NCBI GenBank assembly: GCA_943788635.1
Contig: CALSRA010000056.1
Location: 1 to 36,273, forward strand
From: an uncultured Alphaproteobacteria bacterium
GTDB lineage: Bacteria; Pseudomonadota; Alphaproteobacteria; UBA8366; GCA-2717185
DNA length: 36,273 nt
Reading direction: 5' to 3'
Part shown: in pieces, positions 24,403 to 33,839 of the stretch
How positions within the stretch are numbered: the stretch's first letter is position 1
How the letters are laid out: every line of letters begins with the position of its first letter
Made by a program: the position numbers and the translations under genes
The notes under the pieces: model-generated
What the model saw: only the letters and a program-made list of their open reading frames with translations
Told to the model about the DNA's origin: nothing
Databases searched by the model: none

Positions 24403-25371
24403 TTACGTCAGGAAAATTGTCGATCCTGTCGTCTTCCGGTCCTCAAGATCGCGATGTGCCTGTGGGGCATCCTTCAGCGCGTAGCGCTGGTTGATCTCGA
24501 TTTTGAGCCCCTTGTTGACGGCATCGAACAAGGCGGCCGAGCTTCCGTCGATCTGGGCTTTGGTTCCATTGTATGACCCCAGGCTAGGACGGGTGAGAAA
24601 GTACGATCCCTTGGCAAGCAGTCCGACATCGAAACTACTGATCGGACCCGATGCATTGCCGAACGAAACGAATAATCCGAGCGGCGCCAGACAGTCCAGA
24701 GTGCCCAGATAGGTGTCTTTGCCGATCGAGTCATAGACAACCGGAACCCCTTTTCCATCGGTGATTTCCCGGACCCGGTCCGGAAAGTTCTCGCGGGTAT
24801 AGACGATGGTGTGATCGCAGCCATGCGCCTTGGCGATTTCGGCCTTCTCGTCGGACCCGACTGTGCCAATGACCGTGGCGCCAAGCTGCTTCAGCCATTG
24901 GCAGGCAATCAGCCCCACACCGCCGGCGGCCGCATGGAACAGGACCGTGTCACCCGGCTTTACCGCGTAGGTGCGGCGGATCAGGTATTCAGCGGTCATG
25001 CCCTGCAGCATCATTGCCGCGGCGGTTTCATCGGAAATCGAATCCGGCAGTTTTACGACCTTATCGGCTTCGATCACGCGCTGTTCGGCATAGGATCCCG
25101 GCGGGCCCGCGGCATAGGCAACACGATCGCCGACGGCAAGATCGCTGACGCCATTACCGACCGCATCAACGACGCCGGCGCCTTCCATCCCGATGCCTGC
25201 CGGCATGGGAAGCGGATACAGACCGCTGCGGTGGTAACAATCGATGTAATTCAGCCCGACAGCCTTGTGTGTAACGCTGATCTGGCCGGGGCCAGGGGCC
25301 GGTACGTCGACCGTTTCCCATTTCATTACATCGGGGCCACCCTGTTCGTGTATTCGGATCGCTTGGGTCAT
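24403..25371 (-). CDS. NADPH:quinone oxidoreductase, zinc-free MDR family
   Basis: A 322-residue medium-chain dehydrogenase/reductase of the QOR type. VGLNYIDCYHRSGLYPLPMP, GMEGAGVVDAVG and the Rossmann LFHAAAGGVGLIACQWLKQ segment are clear; structural-zinc cysteines are absent, as in QOR. It reduces quinones with NADPH. ATG at 25371 is preferred to the TTG at 25374 and is preceded by AGGGA. It is the last gene of a four-gene minus block, 31 bases after the dienelactone hydrolase gene, and ends at a strong terminator. Confidence 0.93.
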   Translation of the reverse strand: MTQAIRIHEQGGPDVMKWETVDVPAPGPGQISVTHKAVGLNYIDCYHRSGLYPLPMPAGIGMEGAGVVDAVGNGVSDLAVGDRVAYAAGPPGSYAEQRVIEADKVVKLPDSISDETAAAMMLQGMTAEYLIRRTYAVKPGDTVLFHAAAGGVGLIACQWLKQLGATVIGTVGSDEKAEIAKAHGCDHTIVYTRENFPDRVREITDGKGVPVVYDSIGKDTYLGTLDCLAPLGLFVSFGNASGPISSFDVGLLAKGSYFLTRPSLGSYNGTKAQIDGSSAALFDAVNKGLKIEINQRYALKDAPQAHRDLEDRKTTGSTIFLT

Positions 25372-25402
25372 CAAAATTCCCTGTCAGATTGGTTGTTAGG
25401 AT

Positions 25403-26095
25403 TTATCGCAAGGCCGCCGCGAACGCATCGGCCGTCCGGCCCTGCGCCAGTTTGGCGGCGGCTTCGTCATAATGGATACCGTTGTTACGGGTAAAAGCAT
25501 GATTGACGCCCGAATAGGAATGGACCGTCACATAGCTGTTGCCGGCAAGGCCGGCCTTGATCTTTTCCTGCGCCGTTTTGTCGACATATTCGTCTTCCTC
25601 GGCAATATGCAGGAGGGTCGGCGTTGAGATGGTCTTGGCCTCATCGAGTCGTTCATCGATGCCGACGCCGTAATAACTGACATTGCATTCGGCATCGGAT
25701 CGGCAGGCCATCATATACGCCAGCAACCCGCCAAGGCAGAAGCCGACGGTTCCAGCCTTGCCCGTACATCCGGCAATGCCGCGAAGGTGTTGCAGCGTCG
25801 TCACCAGATCCTCGACGCCCTTGTCGACATCAAACCCCTGGTAGAGCTGAAACGCCTGCTGCCATTCGGCATCGGTCTGGTCGGTTATCTGGATTCCCGG
25901 CTCCTGGCGCCAGAACAGGTCCGGACTGATGGCAATGTAGCCCTGCGCCGCAAACGCGTCGCAATGTTCGCGCATATCGGCGTTGACGCCGAAGATTTCC
26001 TGGATGGCGACAATACCAGGGCCTTTTCCGCCGGCCGGCATTGCAAGATAGGCTGAAAAAGGGCCGTCGGCGCCATTGATCGTGATATCAGGCAT
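25403..26095 (-). CDS. dienelactone hydrolase family protein
   Basis: A 230-residue alpha/beta hydrolase. The nucleophile is C120 in VGFCLGGLLAY, the acid lies in AEEDEYVD (D168 or D172) and the base is H199 in SGVNHAFTR, as in carboxymethylenebutenolidase. The family hydrolyses dienelactones in chlorocatechol degradation, but many members act on other esters, so the substrate is open. ATG at 26095 follows GGGGAG. Its promoter-proximal neighbour is ogt, whose frame runs into it. Confidence 0.92.
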   Translation of the reverse strand: MPDITINGADGPFSAYLAMPAGGKGPGIVAIQEIFGVNADMREHCDAFAAQGYIAISPDLFWRQEPGIQITDQTDAEWQQAFQLYQGFDVDKGVEDLVTTLQHLRGIAGCTGKAGTVGFCLGGLLAYMMACRSDAECNVSYYGVGIDERLDEAKTISTPTLLHIAEEDEYVDKTAQEKIKAGLAGNSYVTVHSYSGVNHAFTRNNGIHYDEAAAKLAQGRTADAFAAALR

Positions 26096-26624
26096 GAATT
26101 CTGCTCCCCGTTTTCGTGCGTGTCGTTATTGCAGGAAGAATATCGCGGTGGTTCGGTTGTGTCATTACGGGAACAGCGGCCCGGCTTCGAGCGCCTAGAA
26201 GTTTTTGTTTCGTTGGCGTACCGTTCCCGCCTGAAAAGCCGCCGATACGGCCGCCGGCGGCCAGAACCCTGTGACACGGGACGATGATGGGTATGGGATT
26301 GGCACCGCAGGCCTGACCGACAGCGCGCGGGACGCCGCCGATTGACGTGGCCAATTCGCCGTAGCTTCTGGTTTCGCCAAAGGGTATCGCGATCATCGCG
26401 GACCGTACCTGCGCCTGGAATGGCGTAGCCGGATCGCCCAGGGGAAGGTCAAAACCGGTAAATGTTCCGGTAAAGTATTCGAGGAGCTGGGCGGAAGCCT
26501 TGCGCAATAATGGCGTTTCGGTTGTTGCGTCGGCGCCGCTGCCGATGTCAATCCGCTGGATACATGTGTCGTCCGCGGTGATGTGAATCGCGCCGATGGG
26601 GCTGGGAATTATAACAGTGTCCAT
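26088..26624 (-). CDS. methylated-DNA--[protein]-cysteine S-methyltransferase, 3' end probably frameshifted
   Basis: Suicide repair protein that takes the methyl group from O6-methylguanine. The active-site PCHRV (C117) lies in NPIPIIVPCHRVLAAGGRIG, followed by GGFSGGNGTPTKQKLL. Up to that point the length and order are normal. The reading frame then continues for 36 unrelated residues (GARSRAAVPVMTQPNHRDIL and on) and overlaps the next gene by 8 bases. Removing one G at about 26197 gives LLALEAGPLFP and a TAA at 26167-26165, which matches the family end LLALE. I infer an indel there. Located 13 bases after the yyaL-like gene. Confidence 0.88.
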   Translation of the reverse strand: MDTVIIPSPIGAIHITADDTCIQRIDIGSGADATTETPLLRKASAQLLEYFTGTFTGFDLPLGDPATPFQAQVRSAMIAIPFGETRSYGELATSIGGVPRAVGQACGANPIPIIVPCHRVLAAGGRIGGFSGGNGTPTKQKLLGARSRAAVPVMTQPNHRDILPAITTRTKTGSRIHA

Positions 26625-26637
26625 ACCAGGACCAATC

Positions 26638-28656
26638 CTAGCGGGTTGCGAGGTCTGTCCGAAGCGCGTCCGGATCGGTCAGGGGTGGTGAACAGATCAT
26701 GCCCTCGCAGACATAGGCGGCTGCCTTTCCGTCAACCGGGCCTTTTCCGTGTGCCGGATGATTTTGCGGCAGTTCGATGCCAGAACCAACAATGCTCATT
26801 ACCCTGTTCGGCAGGCATGCATCCGTTACGACCTTGCGCAGCGCCAGGGTTGTCTTGTCCTGAGCGTCTCCGGCGATGACGATTTGCACGGCATTCCGCA
26901 TCAGGTCATTGGCGTTGATGAGCGTGGAAAGCGGAAAGACATTCCGGTCGAGCTCTCCTGAGAACGCCGCAATCGTCTTTTGCGCCCGTTCAAGCCAGTT
27001 CGTATCACCGGTCAGATAATACAGGCGGCTGAAAACGGCGGTAATCATGCCATTTCCCGAAGGAACGGCATTGTCGGCTGCTGATTTGGTGCGGGTGATC
27101 AGCCCCGGCGTGTCATCCGCGGCGAGGAAATAACCGCCGCCCTGTGGGTCCAGATAGTGGCGTTCGATGGTGGCGCACCAGTCAATCGCCGCGTCACGGT
27201 AGGCGGGGTCTGCCGTGACCTCGTACAGCGCGAGCGCGCCCCGGCACATGGCGGCGTAGTCATCCACGGTCGCAGGGTGGTTCAGTTTGCCGGCGCGCCA
27301 GGCGTGGCGGAGCCGCTTTTCGAGGGTCATGCTATTGCGTACGAAGGCAAAGGCGCGGGCGGCGGCGTCAATCCATTCTGGGCGTTCAAACGCCGCGCCG
27401 GCATTGGCCAGGGCGGCAATCATGAGGCCGTTCCAGTCGGCAAGGACCTTGTCATCTTTACCCGGCTGGATTCGTGTTTCCCGGATTTTGAGGAGCGTGG
27501 ATCGGCAATTGGCCAGAATCTCTTCGGTTTTGCTGTCTGAAAGTTCGATGGCCTGCAGCCGGTTCAGGATGTTTTTGCCTTCCCAGTTTCCGGATGGGGA
27601 GACGTCGTAGAATTTTTTGAACAAAACGGTGTCGTCGCCGAGGGCTTCGTCGATCTCGGCTTCGGTCCAGACGCAGAACTTGCCCTCCTCCCCTTCACTA
27701 TCCGCATCAAGCGAGCTGACAAAGCCCCCTTGGGGATCGGTCATGTCGCCGATGACCCAGTCGATAGTCTCTTCGACGCGCTGCGCATAAAGCGGGTCCC
27801 GGGTTTCCTGCCAGACCATGGTCAGGAGGTCGATAAACTGGGCATTGTCGTAGAGCATTTTTTCAAAATGCGGTGCCAGCCACCGTTCGTCGGTGGAATA
27901 TCGGGCCAGGCCGCCGCGCAGATGGTCGTAGATTCCGCCCTGGCACATCTGTGTCAGCGAATGCGTGACCGCGTCGGCATAGGGTTTTTGCCCTGTCCGT
28001 TTGAAGGTGCGCCATAATTGCTCGAAAAAGCTCGGTTGTGGAAATTTCGGGGCGCCGCCGATGCCACCATTGACGGCGTCGACCTCCTGAACCAGGCGCT
28101 GGGCAACCATATTCATGCGCGAAACCGGTATTTCGCCGCCGGCCTTGGATTCACCCAGGGCCTTCAGGCCTTCCACGAGTGCGGTGGTATTCGATTTTAC
28201 CCGGTCTGGATCTTCTTGATAGACACCGGCGATCCCTTTGAGGACCTCGGGGAAGCCGGGCCGTCCGAATTTCGGTGTCGCGGGAAAGTAAGTACCGCCC
28301 CAGAAGGGTTCACCATCGCCATTCAGGAACATGGTCAGGGGCCAGCCCCCCTGTTCGCCGAGCATCTGCAGGGCGGACTGGTATATGACGTCGATGTCGG
28401 GTCGTTCTTCCCGGTCGACCTTTATATTGATGAACAGGTCGTTCATCAGGTCGGCAATTTTATCGTCTTCGAAACTTTCATGGGCCATGACATGGCACCA
28501 ATGGCAGGCGGCGTATCCGATTGATAACAGGATGGGTTTTCCCGTTTCCTTTGACAGTGCGAGGGCTTCTTCGCTCCAGGGCCGCCAATGGACCGGATTG
28601 TCGCTGTGCTGCAGCAGGTAGGGGCTTGTTTCGTCGGCGAGGAAGTTGCGGGTCAT
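26638..28656 (-). CDS. thioredoxin-domain YyaL/SSP411-like protein (DUF255)
   Basis: A 672-residue protein with an N-terminal thioredoxin-like DUF255 domain (NFLADETSPYLLQHSDNPVH, then YAACHWCHVMAHESFED with C51 and C54) followed by a large alpha/alpha-barrel resembling glycosidases (GGIYDHLRGGLARYSTDE, PHFEKMLYDNAQ, ADWNGLMIAALANAG, VPSGNGM). The family is widespread and of unknown activity; the CxxC is consistent with a redox role. ATG at 28656 follows AAGGACACC. It is the first gene of the minus-strand accessory block. Confidence 0.93.
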   Translation of the reverse strand: MTRNFLADETSPYLLQHSDNPVHWRPWSEEALALSKETGKPILLSIGYAACHWCHVMAHESFEDDKIADLMNDLFINIKVDREERPDIDVIYQSALQMLGEQGGWPLTMFLNGDGEPFWGGTYFPATPKFGRPGFPEVLKGIAGVYQEDPDRVKSNTTALVEGLKALGESKAGGEIPVSRMNMVAQRLVQEVDAVNGGIGGAPKFPQPSFFEQLWRTFKRTGQKPYADAVTHSLTQMCQGGIYDHLRGGLARYSTDERWLAPHFEKMLYDNAQFIDLLTMVWQETRDPLYAQRVEETIDWVIGDMTDPQGGFVSSLDADSEGEEGKFCVWTEAEIDEALGDDTVLFKKFYDVSPSGNWEGKNILNRLQAIELSDSKTEEILANCRSTLLKIRETRIQPGKDDKVLADWNGLMIAALANAGAAFERPEWIDAAARAFAFVRNSMTLEKRLRHAWRAGKLNHPATVDDYAAMCRGALALYEVTADPAYRDAAIDWCATIERHYLDPQGGGYFLAADDTPGLITRTKSAADNAVPSGNGMITAVFSRLYYLTGDTNWLERAQKTIAAFSGELDRNVFPLSTLINANDLMRNAVQIVIAGDAQDKTTLALRKVVTDACLPNRVMSIVGSGIELPQNHPAHGKGPVDGKAAAYVCEGMICSPPLTDPDALRTDLATR

Positions 28657-28825
28657 CTGGTGAGGTGTCCTTCGGGCCGGCTTCGGGTGTTATTTGGTGG
28701 AGTCGCGTCCTTGTAGGATGGGTTTATCGGTAAACCAGTCAAGGGCGCATGACCAAATGAGAACTTGCTGGTAACGTCCGCGGGAACCGATTACCTCTGA
28801 TTAGAGTATCGCAAGGAGATCCGCC

Positions 28826-29077
28826 ATGAAATTCCAGATCGAGATAGATTGCACACCGGCCGAGGCGCGGCAGTTTCTGGGTCTTCCGGATGTCGTCCCC
28901 ATGCAGGAAGCGTTGATGAAGCAATTGGAAGAACAGCTGGCTTCTGCGCTGTCCGGGCATGACGCTGATACGTTGCTAAAAACCTGGATGCCTGTCGGGA
29001 TTCAGGGGGTCGAGCAAATGCAGAAAGCGTTCTGGTCCAGCTTTATGGACCCAAAGGGCCCTAAGGACCAAAAGTAG
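28826..29077 (+). CDS. small conserved protein, DUF6489-like
   Basis: An 83-residue protein: MKFQIEIDCTPAEARQFLGL, then DVVPMQEALMKQLEEQLASA and a C-terminal segment with IQGVEQMQKAFWSSF. I recognise it as like the small protein often found just upstream of mnmE in Rhodospirillales; assignment to DUF6489 is from memory. The centre is helical and could be a short coiled coil. ATG at 28826 has a perfect AAGGAG. mnmE follows after 25 bases. No function is known. Confidence 0.8.
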   Translation: MKFQIEIDCTPAEARQFLGLPDVVPMQEALMKQLEEQLASALSGHDADTLLKTWMPVGIQGVEQMQKAFWSSFMDPKGPKDQK

Positions 29078-29102
29078 TCCGACCGCTCAACGGTATTCAG
29101 TC

Positions 29103-30440
29103 ATGAACGATACCATATTTGCCTTATCCAGCGCGCCGGGTCGTGCGGGTGTCGCCGTCATCCGCGTCTCCGGAGGGGCGGCAGCGGATGCCCTTCGCGC
29201 GTTGACGGGGATTGCGTCTCCCTCGCCCCGCGTGGCGACCCGCGGCCGGCTTGTGCGGCCCGATGACGGTGAAATGCTGGATGACGGGCTGGTGCTCTGG
29301 TTTCCCGCCCCCCGGAGCTTTACGGGTGAAGATGTTGTCGAGTTCCAGATTCATGGCGGTAACGCGGTCGTTTCAGCCGTGCTTGAATCACTGTCACGGT
29401 TGCCGGGGCTGACAATGGCGGAGCCGGGGGAATTTACCCGCCGCGCTTTCTTGGCGGGAAAACTCGACCTGACCGAAGCCGAAGGGTTGATTGATCTGAT
29501 TGATTCCGAGACTGAGGCGCAACGCAGGCAGGCGCTGCGCCAGAGTAAGGGCGCGTTAGGGCGCCTTTATGGGGAGTGGCGGGAACGCCTGCTGCGGGTT
29601 CTGGCGCATTTCGAAGCGACAATCGATTTTCCGGATGAGGAATTGCCCGAGTCTGTCGAGAATTCAGTGAAACAGGGCATGTTGGGCATCATCGAGGAGC
29701 TGTCGGATCATCTTGATGACAATCGTCGGGGCGAACGGCTTCGCGATGGGGTACAGATCGCGATTCTGGGTGCGCCGAATGTCGGAAAATCCAGCTTGCT
29801 TAATCTTTTTTCGCGCCGCGAAGCCGCGATTGTCTCCTCTCAGGCCGGAACAACGCGGGATGTCATCGAGGTTCATCTGGATTTGGGGGGGTATCCGGTC
29901 CTTCTGGCGGATACAGCCGGTATTCGGGTAACGGCTGATTCAGTAGAGGCCGAAGGCGTGTTGCGGGCCAGGGCACGGGCGGACGAAGCGGATCTGAAGC
30001 TTTTTGTTTGTGACGCCGCCGACGCAGAGGAAGCGTTGAAGTCTGGGTTTGTGGACGGGGATACGATAGTGGTTCTGAACAAGACGGACCTGCTGCCTGT
30101 TGGTGTCGGAGGGTTCGGTCAAACGAAATCCCCTGCCCTCGCGGTCTGTGCCGTGTCGGTTCAGGATGGCGATGGAATTGAGGCACTACTTGACGCGGTC
30201 GGGTCCGCGGTTCAGGCGCGGTTTGGCCAAAGCGGGGGGCCGGTGATTACCCGTACGCGGCATCGTGCGGCGGTCGAATCCTGTCGGGATGCCCTGGTGC
30301 GGGCGGTATCGGCGGATTTGCCGGAATTGTCGGCTGAAGATGTTCGGCTCGCGATGCGGTTCCTGGGCAGGATTACCGGGACCGTCGATGTCGAGGACCT
30401 TCTGGATGTCATTTTTCGGGACTTTTGTATCGGCAAGTGA
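29103..30440 (+). CDS. mnmE: tRNA modification GTPase MnmE
   Basis: MnmE with MnmG makes cmnm5U/nm5U at wobble U34 of certain tRNAs. The 445-residue protein has the N-terminal tetrahydrofolate-binding domain (TIFALSSAPGRAGVAVIRVS; FTGEDVVEFQIHGG), helical domain, GTPase domain with GAPNVGKS (223-230), TTRDVI, DTAGIR (270-275) and NKTDLL, and the invariant C-terminal FCIGK. The rsmG-mnmG-mnmE neighbourhood and its location by the origin are typical. The downstream gap carries a parS site. Confidence 0.98.
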   Translation: MNDTIFALSSAPGRAGVAVIRVSGGAAADALRALTGIASPSPRVATRGRLVRPDDGEMLDDGLVLWFPAPRSFTGEDVVEFQIHGGNAVVSAVLESLSRLPGLTMAEPGEFTRRAFLAGKLDLTEAEGLIDLIDSETEAQRRQALRQSKGALGRLYGEWRERLLRVLAHFEATIDFPDEELPESVENSVKQGMLGIIEELSDHLDDNRRGERLRDGVQIAILGAPNVGKSSLLNLFSRREAAIVSSQAGTTRDVIEVHLDLGGYPVLLADTAGIRVTADSVEAEGVLRARARADEADLKLFVCDAADAEEALKSGFVDGDTIVVLNKTDLLPVGVGGFGQTKSPALAVCAVSVQDGDGIEALLDAVGSAVQARFGQSGGPVITRTRHRAAVESCRDALVRAVSADLPELSAEDVRLAMRFLGRITGTVDVEDLLDVIFRDFCIGK

Positions 30441-30450
30441 ACCGATGTGA

Positions 30451-30466
30451 TGTTTCACGTGAAACA
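30451..30466. promoter_or_regulatory. parS centromere site, intergenic
   Basis: TGTTTCACGTGAAACA, a perfect 16-bp palindrome identical to the consensus parS of chromosomal ParB. Lies 11 bases after mnmE in the mnmE-mnmG gap, about 10.5 kb from the candidate origin. Confidence 0.95.
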
Positions 30467-30531
30467 TTCGTTGAATTTCTCGATTCTCCAATGCTTTGAC
30501 TTGTTTCAACGCCGGCAGTAGATTGCGCGCC

Positions 30532-32391
30532 ATGTCACATTGGGATGTCATTATTGTCGGTGGCGGTCACGCCGGATGCGAGGCGGCGGCCGCATCGGCG
30601 CGGCTGGGCGTTCGGACGCTGCTGGTGACCCACAAGCTGGAAACAATCGGCGAAATGTCCTGTAACCCGGCAATCGGGGGTTTGGGCAAAGGGCATCTTG
30701 TCCGCGAAATTGATGCGCTGGACGGCGTGATGGGCCGGGTGACGGATCAGTCGGGCATTCAGTTCCGAATGTTGAATCGCCGTAAGGGTCCGGCTGTCCG
30801 GGGCCCGCGCGCCCAGGCGGATCGCAAGCTTTATCGCTCGGCGATGCAGGCCACATTGGCCGCGCAGGACAATCTGGAGATCGTGGCCGCGGCGGTTGAG
30901 GATATTGCCCTGGACGCTGCCGGCAATGCCTGTGGTGTGGTGACCGCTGACGGTACTGTGCTGGCGGCGGGTTCGGTTGTCCTGACAACGGGAACTTTCC
31001 TTGGCGGCCTGATTCATATTGGCGACGAGAAAATTCCCGCTGGCCGTGTTGGTGAGGCGCCGTCCACCGGGCTTTCGGCGACATTGGCGCGGTTCGGGTT
31101 TCCGCTGGGCCGGCTGAAGACCGGCACCCCGCCCCGGCTGGATGGGCGGACAATCGATTATGCGTCCTTGACGGCGCAGCCTGGTGATGACGTTCCGGTG
31201 CCCTTTTCGACACTGACAGACCGGATAACGGTGCCGCAGGTGGATTGTCACATCACGACAACGACCGAAGCCGGGCATGCGTTGATCCGGGATAACCTGG
31301 ACCGGGCACCCCTGTATTCGGGCCAGATCGAGGGAACCGGACCGCGATACTGTCCTTCCATCGAGGACAAGGTCGTTCGCTTCGCGGACAAGACCGGGCA
31401 CCAGATCTTTCTGGAGCCGGAAGGGCTGGATGATACGACGGTGTATCCCAACGGTATTTCGACCTCCCTGCCCCGCGATGTGCAGCTTGCCTTGTTGAAG
31501 ACGATACCGGGCCTGGAGCATGCCGAAATGATCCGGCCGGGATATGCGATCGAGTATGACTATGTTGATCCGCGCGCATTGCACCATTCGTTGGAAACGC
31601 GCCATATCCCGGGCCTTTATTTTGCCGGACAGATAAACGGCACCACAGGATATGAAGAGGCCGCGGCACAGGGGTTGATGGCCGGGCTGAACGCGGCGTT
31701 GTCCGTGATGAACCGGGAGCACCTGATCCTTGACCGGGCAGATGCCTATATCGGCGTCTTGATCGACGATCTGGTGACCAAGGGTGCGAACGAACCCTAT
31801 CGTATGTTCACGTCCCGGGCGGAATATCGGCTGCGTTTGCGGTCGGACAATGCGGATCAGCGCCTCAGTCCCATCGGGGCCCGAATTGGTTGCCTCTCAC
31901 AGGATCGCTCGACGGCATGGCAGCGCAAGGAAAAAGCGCTTGTCGCGGCGCGGGAGATGGCACGGTCGCTGCGCGCCAGTCCGAATGAACTCGGCCGGCA
32001 TGGCATCGCCGTCAATGCCGACGGTATTGTTCGGGACGTAACCACGCTTCTGGCCTTCCCGGACATCGCGCTGGAAGATCTGGCCCGGCTCTGGCCGGCG
32101 CTGGGCGACCTGGATGCCGATGTTGCAGAGCAACTGACAATCGATGGCCGTTACAGCGGTTACATGGCGCGTCAGGATGCGGATATCCGCGCGTATCGCC
32201 GGGATGACCAGCTTGTTCTTCCCGATGACCTGGATTACGAGGCCGTTGGCAGCCTGTCGAATGAAGTACGGCAGAAGTTACAGGCCGCGCGGCCACGGAC
32301 ACTGGGCGCGGCGGCGCGTATTTCGGGCGTGACCCCGGCGGCGACGGTTGCGCTGTTGCGTTTTGTGCAGCGTGGCGATGCCCGGGTCTGA
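30532..32391 (+). CDS. mnmG: tRNA uridine-5-carboxymethylaminomethyl modification enzyme MnmG
   Basis: FAD-dependent partner of MnmE (GidA). The 619-residue protein has the dinucleotide-binding [14 protein letters not shown] (residues 7-19), [70 protein letters not shown] and [21 protein letters not shown]. The open frame starts at 30496, but ATG at 30532 is the family start (MSHWDVII). It lacks a clear Shine-Dalgarno. Its 3' end overlaps rsmG by 14 bases. Confidence 0.97.
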   Translation: MSHWDVIIVGGGHAGCEAAAASARLGVRTLLVTHKLETIGEMSCNPAIGGLGKGHLVREIDALDGVMGRVTDQSGIQFRMLNRRKGPAVRGPRAQADRKLYRSAMQATLAAQDNLEIVAAAVEDIALDAAGNACGVVTADGTVLAAGSVVLTTGTFLGGLIHIGDEKIPAGRVGEAPSTGLSATLARFGFPLGRLKTGTPPRLDGRTIDYASLTAQPGDDVPVPFSTLTDRITVPQVDCHITTTTEAGHALIRDNLDRAPLYSGQIEGTGPRYCPSIEDKVVRFADKTGHQIFLEPEGLDDTTVYPNGISTSLPRDVQLALLKTIPGLEHAEMIRPGYAIEYDYVDPRALHHSLETRHIPGLYFAGQINGTTGYEEAAAQGLMAGLNAALSVMNREHLILDRADAYIGVLIDDLVTKGANEPYRMFTSRAEYRLRLRSDNADQRLSPIGARIGCLSQDRSTAWQRKEKALVAAREMARSLRASPNELGRHGIAVNADGIVRDVTTLLAFPDIALEDLARLWPALGDLDADVAEQLTIDGRYSGYMARQDADIRAYRRDDQLVLPDDLDYEAVGSLSNEVRQKLQAARPRTLGAAARISGVTPAATVALLRFVQRGDARV

Positions 32392-33010
32392 AGATTTCGG
32401 GGCCGCTGCCTTTCAGGCCGCAACCGATGTTTCACGTGAAACACTCGTACAATTACAGCGCTACGTGGATGTCCTTCAACGATGGGCACCGCGGGTCAAT
32501 CTGATTGGTCCGTCCACGCTGGACGATATCTGGCGGCGCCATATCCTGGATTCGGCGCAGCTCTGGCCGCATCTGCCGGACAATTCGAAAACGCTTGTCG
32601 ATTTTGGCAGTGGCGCCGGGTTTCCCGGGATGGTTCTGGCAATAATGGGCGTTCCGGATGTGCATCTGGTTGAGTCCAATCAGCGCAAATGTGTGTTTCT
32701 GCGGGAAGTGGCGCGTGCCGCCGGCGTCAATGTTACCGTGCATGCGTCGCGTATCGAGGCGCTCACCCCCTTCCCGGTAGATGTTGTCACGGCGCGGGCC
32801 TTGGCATCGCTGCCAATCCTTCTTGAATATGCTGAACCATTTCTGAAAAGTAATTCGATATGCTTGTTCCCGAAGGGGCAGCGAGTGAATGAGGAATTGA
32901 CGGAAACGCAAAAAAGATGGAATATTACGCATGATGTGTTTTCCAGCCTGACGGATCCGACAGGCGGCATCGTCCGATTGGAGGCTATATCCCGTGTCGA
33001 TCCTTGTTGA
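32378..33010 (+). CDS. rsmG: 16S rRNA (guanine527-N7)-methyltransferase
   Basis: RsmG (GidB) methylates G527 of 16S rRNA. The 210-residue protein has [20 protein letters not shown], the SAM loop [16 protein letters not shown] and [18 protein letters not shown]. Residues 17-22 (DVSRET) are encoded by a perfect parS palindrome, so the protein sequence there is fixed by the DNA site. ATG at 32378 is chosen over the longer frame at 32348; it overlaps mnmG. The end overlaps parA by 17 bases. Confidence 0.96.
   Translation: MPGSEDFGAAAFQAATDVSRETLVQLQRYVDVLQRWAPRVNLIGPSTLDDIWRRHILDSAQLWPHLPDNSKTLVDFGSGAGFPGMVLAIMGVPDVHLVESNQRKCVFLREVARAAGVNVTVHASRIEALTPFPVDVVTARALASLPILLEYAEPFLKSNSICLFPKGQRVNEELTETQKRWNITHDVFSSLTDPTGGIVRLEAISRVDPC
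32428..32443. promoter_or_regulatory. parS centromere site inside rsmG
   Basis: Second perfect TGTTTCACGTGAAACA, in frame in rsmG as the last two bases of GAT then GTT TCA CGT GAA ACA. About 12.4 kb from the candidate origin and 0.57 kb before parA. Confidence 0.95.
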
Positions 33011-33839
33011 TGATCCTCAGGCCGCAGCGAATTTGGTTCCTTTGAAGCCAGCCCAGCGCGGACCCCGTATTCTTGCAATCGCCAACCAGAAAGGCGGCGT
33101 CGGCAAGACAACGACGACCGTGAACCTGGCCACGGCCATGGCGGCGACGAAGAAGAAAGTACTGATTATCGATCTCGATCCGCAGGGTAACGCAAGCACG
33201 GGGCTGGGGATTGATCGCGATTCCCGTAAGGTTACGACCTATGACCTGTTGCTTGGCGATGCGCAAATGGCGGATGCGGTGCGCCAGACCATGGTTCCGG
33301 GCCTGTCGATTATCCCCTCTTCGGTCGATCTTGCGGGCGCGGAGCTTGAACTGATCGATATCCCCGAGCGGGAATACCGGCTTTCCAAGACCCTGCGCCG
33401 GGGCTGCGCCGAATATGATTTCGTCCTGATCGACTGCCCGCCGGCGCTCGGCCTGCTGACATTGAATGCGCTTTGCCTTGCGGATGCCGTGCTTGTGCCG
33501 CTGCAAGTGTGAATATTACGCCCTTGAAGGGTTGAGCCATCTGGTTCGGACAATTGACCGGGTCAAGCGGGCCTTTAATCCGACGCTGGAAATTCAGGGT
33601 GTTGTGCTGACCATGTATGACCGGCGCAACAACCTGTCGGATATGGTGGCCGCGGATGTGCGGGAACATTTCGGTGACAAGGTCTATCGGACGGTTATTC
33701 CCCCGCAATGTACGGGTTTCAGAGGCGCCGTCGCATGGGCGGCCCGGTGCTGCTGTATGACTGGCGGTGTGCGGGAAGTCAGGCCTATATCCATTTGGCG
33801 AGCGAAATGCTGAGCCGGGAACGGAAAGCTGCGGCATGA
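32994..33839 (+). CDS. parA: chromosome partitioning ATPase ParA, frameshifted
   Basis: Walker-type ATPase that moves ParB-parS complexes. Deviant Walker A KGGVGKTTTT at residues 33-42, IIDLDPQGNASTGLG, and DCPPALGLLTLNAL are in the first frame up to 33512. The rest continues in a second frame (CEYYALEGLSHLVRTIDRVK, VVLTMYDRRNNLSDMVAADV) and then a third (NVRVSEAPSHGRPVLLYDWR, SQAYIHLASEMLSRE). Single extra bases at about 33503, 33703 and 33748 explain all breaks, giving about 280 residues. Start is GTG at 32994. TGA at 33837-33839 overlaps the parB start. Confidence 0.92.

Noticed and set aside
24283..24576. Plus-strand open frame in the rho-qor gap
   Set aside because: Runs through a terminator hairpin and antisense into qor; no ribosome binding site or known domain.
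30535..31722. Long open frame (395 codons) on the minus strand
   Set aside because: Fully antisense to mnmG, no family resemblance; a by-product of GC-rich codon use.
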